Positions 6,987 through 14,953 of a DNA stretch of 64,000 nucleotides are shown in pieces. Origin of the DNA: Faecalicatena orotica. GTDB taxonomy: Bacteria; Bacillota; Clostridia; Lachnospirales; Lachnospiraceae. A model generated the notes under the pieces. That model searched no databases, was not told where the DNA came from, and saw only the letters and a list, made by a program, of their open reading frames with translations. Both the position numbers and the translations under genes were made by a program. Location: positions 41,487 through 105,486 of the forward strand of contig NZ_QGDL01000019.1 in the NCBI RefSeq assembly GCF_003149245.1, given 5' to 3'. Positions within the stretch are counted from its first letter, which is position 1. Each line of letters starts with the position of its first letter.

Positions 6987-7694
6987 ATGCTTAAGGTTGC
7001 TTTGGTGGATGATGATACAGGGTATCTTCAATTAATGCAGTCATACATTAAGCGTTATGAAAGAGAAGAAGGAATACGGTGTAAGGTAACGTTATTTCTC
7101 AATGGTCTTAATTTTGTAGAAGATTATGAAGGAAACTATGATGTTATTTTTCTTGATATCGAAATGCCCCATATGGACGGTCTGGAGACGGCAAGGAGAA
7201 TCCGCAGGAAGGACAGCCAGACAGGAATTGTATTTGTGACAAATATGGCGCAGTATGCCATCAGGGGGTATGAAGTGAATGCCATTGATTTTATCGTAAA
7301 GCCTTTGGAGTATTATGTTTTTGCAGATAAATTGAAGAAAGCAATACAGCTGTTAAAGTTGAATGAAGAGCGGAATATTATAATTGAGACGGAGGATTCC
7401 GTTGAAAAAATTAATTTGTCCAGGATTTTCTATATAGAGAAGGATAAGAATTATGTGGTGTATCATACGGAAGATGCAGATTATCGTGTCAGGGGAACGA
7501 TGAAAAAGGTTGAAGAAGTCCTGGCGTCCGAAGGATTTTCTAAGTGTATTAATGGGTGTCTGGTGAATGTACGCCACATTACAAAAATTGAGAAGGATAC
7601 TGTATGGCTGGATCAGATCTGCCTTCCTTTGAGCAGGCAGCGGAAAAAAGAGTTTCGGGAAGATTTTATGAAATATATAGGGGGTGTGTATTGA
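6987..7694 (+). CDS. LytTR-family response regulator (module 1)
   Basis: 235 residues. The receiver domain occupies about 1-120, with acidic residues DDD at 8-10, phosphoacceptor Asp57 (VIFLDIEMPHMDG), and the Thr/Lys switch in FVTNMAQYAIRGYE and FIVKPL. A LytTR DNA-binding domain (about 135-235) includes IFYIEKDKNYVVYHT, GTMKKVEEVL and CLVNVRHITKIEKD. It starts at ATG 6987 after GAGGGGG and its TGA overlaps the kinase start by one base. Its probable target is the GH3 gene at 9210, preceded by LytTR-like repeats. Its closest relative is the regulator at 14249. Confidence 0.95.
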   Translation: MLKVALVDDDTGYLQLMQSYIKRYEREEGIRCKVTLFLNGLNFVEDYEGNYDVIFLDIEMPHMDGLETARRIRRKDSQTGIVFVTNMAQYAIRGYEVNAIDFIVKPLEYYVFADKLKKAIQLLKLNEERNIIIETEDSVEKINLSRIFYIEKDKNYVVYHTEDADYRVRGTMKKVEEVLASEGFSKCINGCLVNVRHITKIEKDTVWLDQICLPLSRQRKKEFREDFMKYIGGVY

Positions 7695-8995
7695 TGGAGG
7701 GAATGGAGTATATTTCCTGCGTGCGTTTTTCCATGCAGCTTATGATTGCTGAGTCTGTTTTTGTGATTTACTGGAAGAAAAAAGACTTTTTTGCTGGACG
7801 CTTTATATTGGCATTGGTTGGATATTTTATCATGGCGTTGTCGGCTTTTACTGCATTTCGTTCCATTCCGGGAAATAATCCGGCTACATATATGTCATAT
7901 TATATTGCTTTATTTGTACTAACCCTTATGGTTATGTTCTTCTGTTTTCAAGTAAAGAAAAAGGAAGTTCTTTTTGCAGGTGTGTGCGGCTATGCGACAC
8001 AGCACATCGCTTATGCAGCGTATACTATTTTCCATGAGCTGACAAACCTGAGGCTGCCGGCTGTATGGGATTTCCTGCTGCTCAGATTTTTTCCATATAT
8101 ATTAGCAGCAGTGATTGTGTATTGTCTGCTCATAAGGAGATACGAAGGAAGGGGGGAGCTGGTGGATAAGGATATGCGGATGATCGTCCTTGCGCTCGTG
8201 ATACTGCTTACGGTCATTTTTATCAGTGTATTAGTGGATACGGGCACATTTGGCGATGAAGCAGGCATTTTACGGAATGTTCTGTGTAAAGTATATGCGA
8301 TCATCTGCAGCGTCCTTTCTATATTTATAGCATTTTCACTGTCCTGGCAGAACAGGATCACGCATGAAAATGAGATGATGGAGACTATGCTGCACAATAT
8401 GGGTGAGCAGCAGAAACTGTCAAAGGAAACAGTAAACATCATCAATATTAAAAGCCATGATCTAAAATACAGAATTTCAAAAATTGCGAAGATTGAAGAT
8501 GATCAGGAACAAAAAGAATATATTGAGGAAATTAAAAAAGCAGTTACGATTTACGATAATATTTACCAGACTGGTAACAGTGCAATGGACCTGATACTCA
8601 CGGAAAAAAGTCTGATGTGTGAAGAAAATGGTATAAAAGTCAGTTCTATGGTGGATGGCACGCTTTTGAATTTTATGCAAACAACGGATGTGTATGCGTT
8701 GTTTGGAAATCTGTTGGATAACGCGATTGAAAGTGTGATTAAGGAAGAAAACCGGGAAAAGCGCATCATTAGTATCCATATCTCAAGAAGAAACGAGGGG
8801 TGCCATATTCATGTGGAAAATTACTGTAATAAAGAACTGGTTTTTGAAAACGGCCTTCCGGTGACAACAAAAAGAGATAAAGCATATCATGGATTCGGAG
8901 TGAAAAGTATTAAATACATTGTAGAAAAGTATCAGGGAGATGTGCTGATGCAGAAAGTGGATAACCGTTTTCGGGTAGATATTATGTTTTATTAA
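7694..8995 (+). CDS. GHKL-type sensor histidine kinase (AgrC-like, module 1)
   Basis: 433 residues starting at ATG 7694, translationally coupled to the regulator. The N-terminal half has about six membrane helices, including a conserved CGYATQH segment shared with the kinase at 14953. A cytoplasmic coiled segment then carries the phosphoacceptor in NIKSHDLKYRI. The ATPase domain has the N box (LFGNLLDNAIES) and a G box (YHGFGVKSIKYIVEKYQG). This is the HPK10/AgrC class, which often senses peptides, but no peptide or processing gene is nearby. The signal is unknown and may be a glycoside or a product of the GH3 protein. Confidence 0.94.
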   Translation: MEGMEYISCVRFSMQLMIAESVFVIYWKKKDFFAGRFILALVGYFIMALSAFTAFRSIPGNNPATYMSYYIALFVLTLMVMFFCFQVKKKEVLFAGVCGYATQHIAYAAYTIFHELTNLRLPAVWDFLLLRFFPYILAAVIVYCLLIRRYEGRGELVDKDMRMIVLALVILLTVIFISVLVDTGTFGDEAGILRNVLCKVYAIICSVLSIFIAFSLSWQNRITHENEMMETMLHNMGEQQKLSKETVNIINIKSHDLKYRISKIAKIEDDQEQKEYIEEIKKAVTIYDNIYQTGNSAMDLILTEKSLMCEENGIKVSSMVDGTLLNFMQTTDVYALFGNLLDNAIESVIKEENREKRIISIHISRRNEGCHIHVENYCNKELVFENGLPVTTKRDKAYHGFGVKSIKYIVEKYQGDVLMQKVDNRFRVDIMFY

Positions 8996-9009
8996 CAGGT
9001 TTTGATGAG

Positions 9010-9062
9010 CGTCTGCGCATGGAAGAAACAAGAAAGTTCTCTTCTATGCGCAGACGTTTTGT
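9010..9062 (+). terminator. Rho-independent terminator between kinase 1 and GH3-1
   Basis: An 11-bp perfect stem (CGTCTGCGCAT at 9010-9020 with ATGCGCAGACG at 9046-9056) is followed by TTTTGTCTT. It ends the regulator-kinase transcript, so the GH3 gene at 9210 must use its own promoter. Confidence 0.88.
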
Positions 9063-9083
9063 CTTATATATAAAAGAGATGTA

Positions 9084-9149
9084 CCGGTTTTACCTCCAGA
9101 ATAACCAACTATACCACAACACGTTTTTTAAATAGAATAGTGGTATTTT
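9084..9149 (+). promoter_or_regulatory. GH3-1 promoter with LytTR-like repeat pair
   Basis: Half-sites CCGGTTTTA (9084-9092) and CCAACTATA (9105-9113) begin 21 bp apart, two helical turns. Both are followed at a fixed distance by an extended -10, TGGTATTTT (-10 at 9144-9149). The first GTT lies 57 bp before the -10, the same distance as at the GH3-2 promoter (16263-16328) and within 1 bp at GH3-3. The second site shares TAACCA with GH3-2. LytTR regulators of the AgrA class bind direct repeats with this spacing. Confidence 0.6.
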
Positions 9150-9209
9150 TATTACATAAGAACTGCATGGCCGTGTGTTCAGTAATGATAAGGAAAAGGA
9201 GAGGACATT

Positions 9210-12140
9210 ATGGAAATAGCTTGGGAAGACGTCATAAGTGTCATTACACAGATTAAGGGATATCTGGTTTTTATCGGAGTGATGCTTGTAGCTTTAGTAG
9301 TAGCCTTAGTGGCAGTAAAGAAATTGGAAAAACCTTTAAAAGGGTTTGTACGTTTACAGTCGGTATTTGCATTTCTTTTGGTTCTGGTAGTTACAGTAAA
9401 TGCAATTTGTCTGGGACCTATGCACAACACAATTAACGGTGCGATGGCTAAGATGGGAACGCTGACAGAGGAATCTGTGGCAAATTCAAGAGATGTGATA
9501 GAACGTGTGGCAGAAGAAGGAATTGTCATGGTGAAGAACGAAGACGGTGCTTTGCCGCTTGAGACAAGAAGCTTAAACGTATTTGGCTGGTCATCTGCGA
9601 ATCCGGTATATGGCGGAAGCGGATCAGGAACAGTTGATGCGAGTACGGCAGTGAGTCTTTTAGATGGACTGGAAAATGCCGGGTTCTCACTTAACACAGA
9701 ATTATCTGATATGTATACAGAATACCGCAGTGAACGTCCGGTCATAGGGATTAACCAGGAGGGACAGGATTGGACACTTCCGGAGATACCGGCAGAGGAT
9801 TACAGCGAGGAGATGCTGGCCAATGCACAGGAGTTTTCAAATACGGCATTAGTTGTTATATCACGTGCAGGAGGAGAAGGTTCCGATCTGCCTCATGATA
9901 TGGGTGCTGTAATGGACGGTTCATGGAATGAGCCGGGTACAAAATATCTGAATGCAAAGTATGATAACACTTCTGAGGAATACGCAGACTTTGAAGATGG
10001 ACAGCATTATCTTGAGCCCAGTCAGACAGAGCAGAGGATGATAGATATGGTATGCAGCCGGTTTGAGGATGTAGTTGTGGTCTATAACGGATCCAATACT
10101 TTTGAACTGGACTGGCTGGATGATTATGAGCAGATTAAGGGAGCATTCCTTATTCCAGGCGCAGGTGCCACCGGCTTCAATGCCCTTGGAAAGATTCTTA
10201 CAGGGGAGGTAAACCCATCCGGAAAAACAGCGGATACCTGGGTACGTGACCTTACACAGACACCATATTTTCATAACATCGGAAGTATGACTTACACAAA
10301 TGTACAGGACATGCTGGATGCTGCAAAGGCAGAGTGGGAGGCTGCTGACGGAGTGGCAGGCTTTGTCAGGTATGTTGAAAATATTTATACAGGCTACCGT
10401 TTTTATGAAACGGCAGATGCAGAAGGATTTCTTAATTATGAAGAAGCTGTGCTGTATCCCTTTGGCTATGGCCTCAGCTACACAGAATTTGAGCAGTCAA
10501 TGGGTGATATCACCACAGATAGGGATGGAAATCTGACAGTAGAAGTTACAGTTACGAATACAGGAAATTCTGCAGGCAAGGACGTAGTGGAACTTTATTA
10601 TACACCGCCCTACACCAATGGCGGAATTGAAAAAGCCTCTGTGAATCTGATCGCATTGGATAAGACCCAGATGCTTGATCCAGGTGCAAGTGAAGCTTTA
10701 ACACTTACATGGAATCAAGAAGATATGGCGTCCTATGACACTTATGGAAATGGTTGTTATGTTTTGGAACGCGGGGACTACGCAATTAGTCTGAGGACAG
10801 ATTCCCATACAGTAGTTAGTGAACAGAATTACAATGTGGCGGAAACCATCATATATGATGAGTCAAATCCAAGAACGGATGACGTGACCGTTGCCACCAA
10901 TCAGATGCAGTCAGCGGAAGGAGATGTGGAATATCTGTCACGTGCAGATGGGTTTGCAAATTATGCATCAGCCACAGCCGGCCCTACAGATGCGGACAGA
11001 GAAGCAAAAGCTGAGATACTGGCAAATGGTACATATGATCCAACGGAATACAACAAAGAAGAAGACGTCATGCCCACAACAGGTGCCGATAATGAGATTG
11101 AGCTGTTTGATTTAAGAGATGCTGATTATGATGATGAAAGATGGGAACAGCTTCTTGATAACCTTTCAATAGATGACATGGTGAACCTGATCGGATATGG
11201 CGGGTTCCAGACAGTAGAAGTGACATCGGTAGGAAAAGTTGCTACACAGGACACTGACGGACCGGCAGGTATTAATTCCTTCTTTACTGGCTCTTATGGA
11301 ACTGGATACTGTTCAGAAAGTTTGATTGCACAGACTTGGAATGAAGAACTTGCCCATGAAGTAGGTCTTGGAATCACCAACGAGGCTGTGGACTTTGGAT
11401 TTGCCGGATGGTACGGGCCAGCCATGAATCTTCACCGCTCTGCATTTGGAGGAAGAAACTTTGAGTATTATTCAGAAGATGGTGTTCTGAGCGCTGTAAT
11501 GGCAGTCAATACCATTCAGGGAGCATATGAGAATGGTGTGTATCCTTATCTGAAGCACTTTGGTTTCAACGAACAGGAAACGAACCGTAATGCTATGTTG
11601 AACACATGGCTCACGGAGCAGTCAGCAAGAGAAAATTACCTGAAGCCATTTGAAGCGTGTGTGAAAAATAATGACGGAGAAGCGTTGGCAGTCATGTCAG
11701 TATTTAATTATATAGGAAATGAATGGGGAGGCGGTTATGCTCCGCTTCTGAACAATATCCTCCGTGATGAATGGGGATTCCAGGGAATGGTTCTGACAGA
11801 TTATTTTGGAAACTATGGTTATATGGATGCAGACAGAGCCATCCGCGGCGGAAGCGACTGTATGTTAGGGACAACTGGAGGAGAGGCACTGATCACAGAC
11901 CAGAAGAGCGCTACTTCTGTATTGGCTATGCGTCAGGCGAACAAGAATATTATGTACACAGTGGTAAACAGTGTGGCCTATGAAGATTACACACCTGGAA
12001 CGATTCCTGTATGGATGCAGATATTCTATGGTGTAGACGCAGCGCTTGCAGTGATTTTAATTGCACTTGAAGTCATTGTAATACGAAACTATATAAGAAA
12101 AAAAAATTCTAAGATTACCGTTGAGACTGTAGAAGAATAG
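9210..12140 (+). CDS. Membrane-anchored, domain-permuted family 3 glycoside hydrolase (GH3-1)
   Basis: 976 residues. Two N-terminal membrane helices (about 17-36 and 48-68) flank a basic loop. A large outer domain follows and a last helix (about 938-960) leaves a basic tail, so the catalytic part should face outside. The domain order is reversed from ordinary GH3: the C-terminal-type domain first (EEGIVMVKNEDGALPL, about 102), then fibronectin-III-like (about 430-550, VTVTNTGNSAGKDVVELYYT), then the TIM-barrel-type domain. That last domain has TDGPAGIN near 682, GGRNFEYYSEDG, KHFGFNEQETNR and the nucleophile Asp864 in VLTDYFG. Such permutation is known in Ruminococcus and Butyrivibrio beta-glucosidases. 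Substrate unknown; I could not assign the acid/base. Confidence 0.93.
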   Translation: MEIAWEDVISVITQIKGYLVFIGVMLVALVVALVAVKKLEKPLKGFVRLQSVFAFLLVLVVTVNAICLGPMHNTINGAMAKMGTLTEESVANSRDVIERVAEEGIVMVKNEDGALPLETRSLNVFGWSSANPVYGGSGSGTVDASTAVSLLDGLENAGFSLNTELSDMYTEYRSERPVIGINQEGQDWTLPEIPAEDYSEEMLANAQEFSNTALVVISRAGGEGSDLPHDMGAVMDGSWNEPGTKYLNAKYDNTSEEYADFEDGQHYLEPSQTEQRMIDMVCSRFEDVVVVYNGSNTFELDWLDDYEQIKGAFLIPGAGATGFNALGKILTGEVNPSGKTADTWVRDLTQTPYFHNIGSMTYTNVQDMLDAAKAEWEAADGVAGFVRYVENIYTGYRFYETADAEGFLNYEEAVLYPFGYGLSYTEFEQSMGDITTDRDGNLTVEVTVTNTGNSAGKDVVELYYTPPYTNGGIEKASVNLIALDKTQMLDPGASEALTLTWNQEDMASYDTYGNGCYVLERGDYAISLRTDSHTVVSEQNYNVAETIIYDESNPRTDDVTVATNQMQSAEGDVEYLSRADGFANYASATAGPTDADREAKAEILANGTYDPTEYNKEEDVMPTTGADNEIELFDLRDADYDDERWEQLLDNLSIDDMVNLIGYGGFQTVEVTSVGKVATQDTDGPAGINSFFTGSYGTGYCSESLIAQTWNEELAHEVGLGITNEAVDFGFAGWYGPAMNLHRSAFGGRNFEYYSEDGVLSAVMAVNTIQGAYENGVYPYLKHFGFNEQETNRNAMLNTWLTEQSARENYLKPFEACVKNNDGEALAVMSVFNYIGNEWGGGYAPLLNNILRDEWGFQGMVLTDYFGNYGYMDADRAIRGGSDCMLGTTGGEALITDQKSATSVLAMRQANKNIMYTVVNSVAYEDYTPGTIPVWMQIFYGVDAALAVILIALEVIVIRNYIRKKNSKITVETVEE

Positions 12141-12153
12141 CAGGTAAGTCAGA

Positions 12154-12190
12154 AGAGACTTGAGACAGAGATAGTCTCAGGTCTCTTTGT
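12154..12190 (+). terminator. Terminator after GH3-1
   Basis: A 13-bp stem with one G-U pair (12154-12166 with 12174-12186) and a 7-base loop is followed by TTGT. The stem is strong but the T-tract is short. Confidence 0.65.
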
Positions 12191-12207
12191 AGAATAGAGG
12201 TGAGCAG

Positions 12208-12356
12208 ATGAAACATCAAGATTTGATCAATAAAATGACATTAGAGGAAAAAGCCCCAATGCCTGTATTGGCTGCAGAAACTGTGAGACGGTCTGCCCGC
12301 AGCAGATTAAAATATCAGAGGCAGTGGAAGACTTTACAAAGAAACTTATGGCTTAA
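12208..12356 (+). pseudogene. Chimeric remnant: start of a GH3 gene joined to the end of an Fe-S aldo/keto reductase gene
   Basis: An ATG at 12208 behind AGAGGTGAGCAG encodes MKHQDLINKMTLEEKA, the classic N-terminus of a cytoplasmic GH3 beta-glucosidase. At about 12252 the homology breaks. In a different frame (to the TAA at 12354) the sequence encodes NACIGCRNCETVCPQQIKIS and EAVEDFTKKLMA, the 4Fe-4S C-terminus of a ferredoxin-type aldo/keto reductase. One deletion has thus fused the beginning of one gene to the end of another. The first frame stays open to 12360 (50 codons) but is unlikely to be functional. Confidence 0.65.
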
Positions 12357-12363
12357 TTAAAAT

Positions 12364-12390
12364 AAGGCTGTCACGATAGTTGGCAGCCTT
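12364..12390 (-). terminator. Hairpin between the chimeric remnant and the LysR pseudogene
   Basis: AAGGCTGTC (12364-12372) and GGCAGCCTT (12382-12390) form a 9-bp stem with one G-U pair. On the minus strand it is followed by ATTTTAATT, so it may end the LysR transcript; on the plus strand there is no T-tract. Confidence 0.45.
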
Positions 12391-12418
12391 ATGCAGTCTC
12401 TCGTAATAAAGTTTCCCG

Positions 12419-13309
12419 TTATTCTAAATCAGTGTCAGAAAACTGTTTTTTCATTTCTTCCAGTAGTACAGAGGCAACAGGAGTAAACACTTGATATTTT
12501 TTCCAGATAATGTACATAGGAGATTGTAAGGCCGGATTCAATGGACGGAAACATAAGGGGCTTTCCTGCCCGGTGTAGATAATATTGTCAAATCCCAGTG
12601 CATATCCCAGACCTTCCCGCACCATGACGGAGGCGTTAAAAAGCAGGTCATATGTTGCGATAATATTTAGTTTGTCCAGCATTTCACCCAGCCATTTCTG
12701 CATTTCTTCCGTCATGCTCTGCCGGGAACAGATCAGTGGGTGGTCTAGCAGATCCGCTGGCTGAATGAATGGTTTTTGTGCCAGAGGACTGTCTTTTCTC
12801 ATAATCAGTCACCATGTGTCGGAGGAGGGCATTTTCAAATAATTATACTTGGACAGATCGACTTCCTGAACAATAATGGCAAAATCCAGAAGCCCCCGCT
12901 CTATCCGCTCGTTTACAGCGTCGGTACCGCTGCTGTAAAAGTGACAGCGGATACGGGGGTATTTCTCTTGGATTTTTTTCATTATCCGGGAAAAATACTT
13001 GATATTTTCTGACTCAGCGCATCCAATATGGATATCCCCGCCATTGATGTCATCTAAAGATTTGAATTCATCCGTAGTCTTGGCAACCATATCAAGGATA
13101 TCTTCTGCCCGTTTACGCAAAAGCATCCCCTCATCTGTGAGCTTAATGGAATAATTACTTCGGATAAACAGTTTTTTTCCTAATTCTTCTTCCAATTCTT
13201 TTAACTGCCGGGATAACGTGGGCTGGGAAATGTGAAGACGTCCAGCAACCTTGGTGATATTCCCTTCTCGTGCAGCTTCCAAAAAATATCCTAAAACTCG
13301 GATTTCCAT
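12419..13309 (-). pseudogene. LysR-family regulator interrupted by one in-frame stop codon
   Basis: The full LysR length is present in one frame: ATG 13309 with GAGGAGG upstream, MEIRVLGYFLEAAREGN, and a winged helix with ISQPTLSRQLKELEEELG. A TGA at 12809-12811 then splits it. The residues before and after (SSDTW, stop, LIMRKDSPLA) align without gap to the intact paralogue at 1038 (AKDVWGVLMRKDSPLA). A single GGA-to-TGA change there would explain it. The N-terminal 166 residues could still be made but would lack half the effector domain. Also possible: a base error in the sequence. Confidence 0.85.
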
Positions 13310-13448
13310 GCAATCCTCCTCATTGATTTTAAATATGAAAAGTATACCATGAGAAGAAATTCATTTCAAGAATAACTAGAAATGAAAAACAGGTATTTTA
13401 CATTTCTGAGAGTATGCTATACACTTTACTTGTAAGGAGGTGAACCAT

Positions 13449-13697
13449 ATGGCAGAGGCATCAGATCGGAGAGGACTTTTACTCCAAAACCTAAAGGACG
13501 CCGGATGTAGTGAAGAAACAATCAGCAAATGTATGGCTTTAGCCACAGAAAATGACAGGAAAGAACTGCTGCGGCTGCTTTCTGTTCATAAGCGTGATCT
13601 GTTGGAAACAGTCCACTCCAAACAGAAAGAGATCGATTGTTTAGATTATCTAGCCTTTAGATTAAAACAGAACGAACATAACGGAGGAATTATATAA
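13449..13697 (+). CDS. Small conserved protein of unknown function (second copy)
   Basis: 82 residues from ATG 13449, with AAGGAGG ending 8 bp upstream; a GTG at 13440 overlaps the ribosome site and is unlikely. It shares the plan of the protein at 2130: NLKDAGCSEETI near the start, LLSVHKRDLLETVHS, then IDCLDYLAFRLKQ near the end. It again sits next to a divergent LysR gene and before a redox gene (here a broken aldo/keto reductase). The codon frame is intact although both neighbours are pseudogenes, so it may still be selected. Function unknown. Confidence 0.75.
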   Translation: MAEASDRRGLLLQNLKDAGCSEETISKCMALATENDRKELLRLLSVHKRDLLETVHSKQKEIDCLDYLAFRLKQNEHNGGII

Positions 13698-14207
13698 TGG
13701 ATAACAAGAAAAAGATACCACATATAGCATTAGGTGCATGTTCTTGGTAATTTCGTGAAAGAGGTAGTGCGTGATGATGTGATAATCTCCACGAAATTTA
13801 CCCCACAGACTGCCAGTGACTCGCCGGATGCCATGCAAGAGATGATCAACGGCAGTAAGGCGCGTCTTCACACGGATGTAATGGATATCTACTGGAACAG
13901 GGGGCGCTCACAGGAAAATATACCGAGGCAAATCCTTTCCCGGCAGGAACAGGACGGGGAGATTCCTATAACCCACATCTGAAAGAACTAACTGCACTTA
14001 TCCATGAACTGAAAATCATAGGAACACGCTTTGATGCCAGTCCAGCACAGGTAGCAACGGCCTGGGCAATTGCTAAGGGAACACTTCCCATTATCGGTGT
14101 GACAAAAGTCAGCCAAGTGGAAGAAGCGCTGGCAGTGTCACAGATTGAGCTGACCCCGGAAGAAATCAGCAGGTTAGAAAAGCTGGGGGGGGGTTCTGTG
14201 ACGGAGC
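13697..14207 (+). pseudogene. Aldo/keto reductase gene with stop codon and internal deletions
   Basis: The start overlaps the end of the small protein gene (ATG 13697). Recognisable pieces appear in different frames: MDNKKKIPHIALGACSW then a stop; VVRDDVIISTKFTPQTASDS and GSKARLHTDVMDIYW; GALTGKYTEANPFPAGTGRG; and a good C-terminal part, FDASPAQVATAWAIAKGTLP with IIGVTKVSQVEEAL. The middle of the TIM barrel, including the usual NADPH/Tyr-Lys region, is deleted. The last frame runs without stop into the response regulator coding frame. Confidence 0.85.
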
Positions 14208-14248
14208 ATGTTGTGACCTTTGTTTATAAAAAGATAGGGGGAACTGAT

Positions 14249-14953
14249 TTGAAGGTGGCAATATTAGATGATACAAAATCGGATGCACAGATATTGGTGA
14301 AGTACATAGAGAAATTTCAGGTCGAACGAAATGATACGATACAGGCCGATGTATATGAGGCCAGCTTTGATTTTTTGGAAGAGTACAACAGTCAGTATGA
14401 TGTTATCTTTCTGGATATTGAAATGCCGGGAAGTGACGGGCTGCAGGTGGCCCATGAAATTCGTAAGAAGGATCAGGCTGTCGGAATTATTTTTGTGACA
14501 AATATGGCACAGTATGCCATTAGTGGTTACGAGGTAAATGCCATTGATTTTATTGTTAAACCGGTAAGTTATTACCTTTTTTCAGAAAAACTGGAAAAGG
14601 CAATCAGGTTTTCAAAAAGAAGGGAACAGCGCCAAATTCTCCTGAACAGCAAAGCAGGGGTTCACCGGATTCTATTGTCAGATATTTTGTATGTGGAAAA
14701 AGAGAAAGATAATCTGGTATTCCATACGTTAGGTGAGACAATACGGGTGCCGGGCACCATCAAGACATTGAAGGATAAACTAGGAAATATGTCATTCTCA
14801 GAATGCACGCATGGGTGTCTGGTAAATTTTGAGAATGTTCGTTATATAGGGAAAGATATGGTATTGGTTGGAAAGAAAGAATTACCTCTTTCCAGAAGAA
14901 TGAGGAAACAGTTTATCGAGGAATACGCAGAATATATAGGAGGAGGTTTCTAG
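14249..14953 (+). CDS. LytTR-family response regulator (module 2)
   Basis: 234 residues with a TTG start at 14249, supported by AGGGGG 7 bp upstream and by exact alignment with the regulator at 6987 (LKVALVDDD against MKVAILDDT). The frame is open further upstream only because it continues the aldo/keto reductase remnant. The receiver domain has Asp56 (VIFLDIEMPGSDG), FVTNMAQYAISGYE and FIVKPV. The LytTR domain includes ILYVEKEKDNLVFHT and GCLVNFENVRYIGKD. Its TAG overlaps the kinase GTG start by one base. Probable target: GH3-2 at 16394. Confidence 0.93.
   Translation: MKVAILDDTKSDAQILVKYIEKFQVERNDTIQADVYEASFDFLEEYNSQYDVIFLDIEMPGSDGLQVAHEIRKKDQAVGIIFVTNMAQYAISGYEVNAIDFIVKPVSYYLFSEKLEKAIRFSKRREQRQILLNSKAGVHRILLSDILYVEKEKDNLVFHTLGETIRVPGTIKTLKDKLGNMSFSECTHGCLVNFENVRYIGKDMVLVGKKELPLSRRMRKQFIEEYAEYIGGGF

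Noticed and set aside
6987..9210. AgrD-like autoinducer peptide or AgrB protease near the AgrC-like kinases
   Set aside because: I looked between and around all three kinase genes (6921-9210, 14207-16394, 39777-42256) and found no short peptide gene with a good ribosome site and no AgrB-like membrane protease.
12809..12811. Selenocysteine or programmed read-through at the LysR TGA
   Set aside because: No selenoprotein family has Sec at this place, I saw no SECIS-like hairpin immediately after the codon, and the intact paralogue has Gly.
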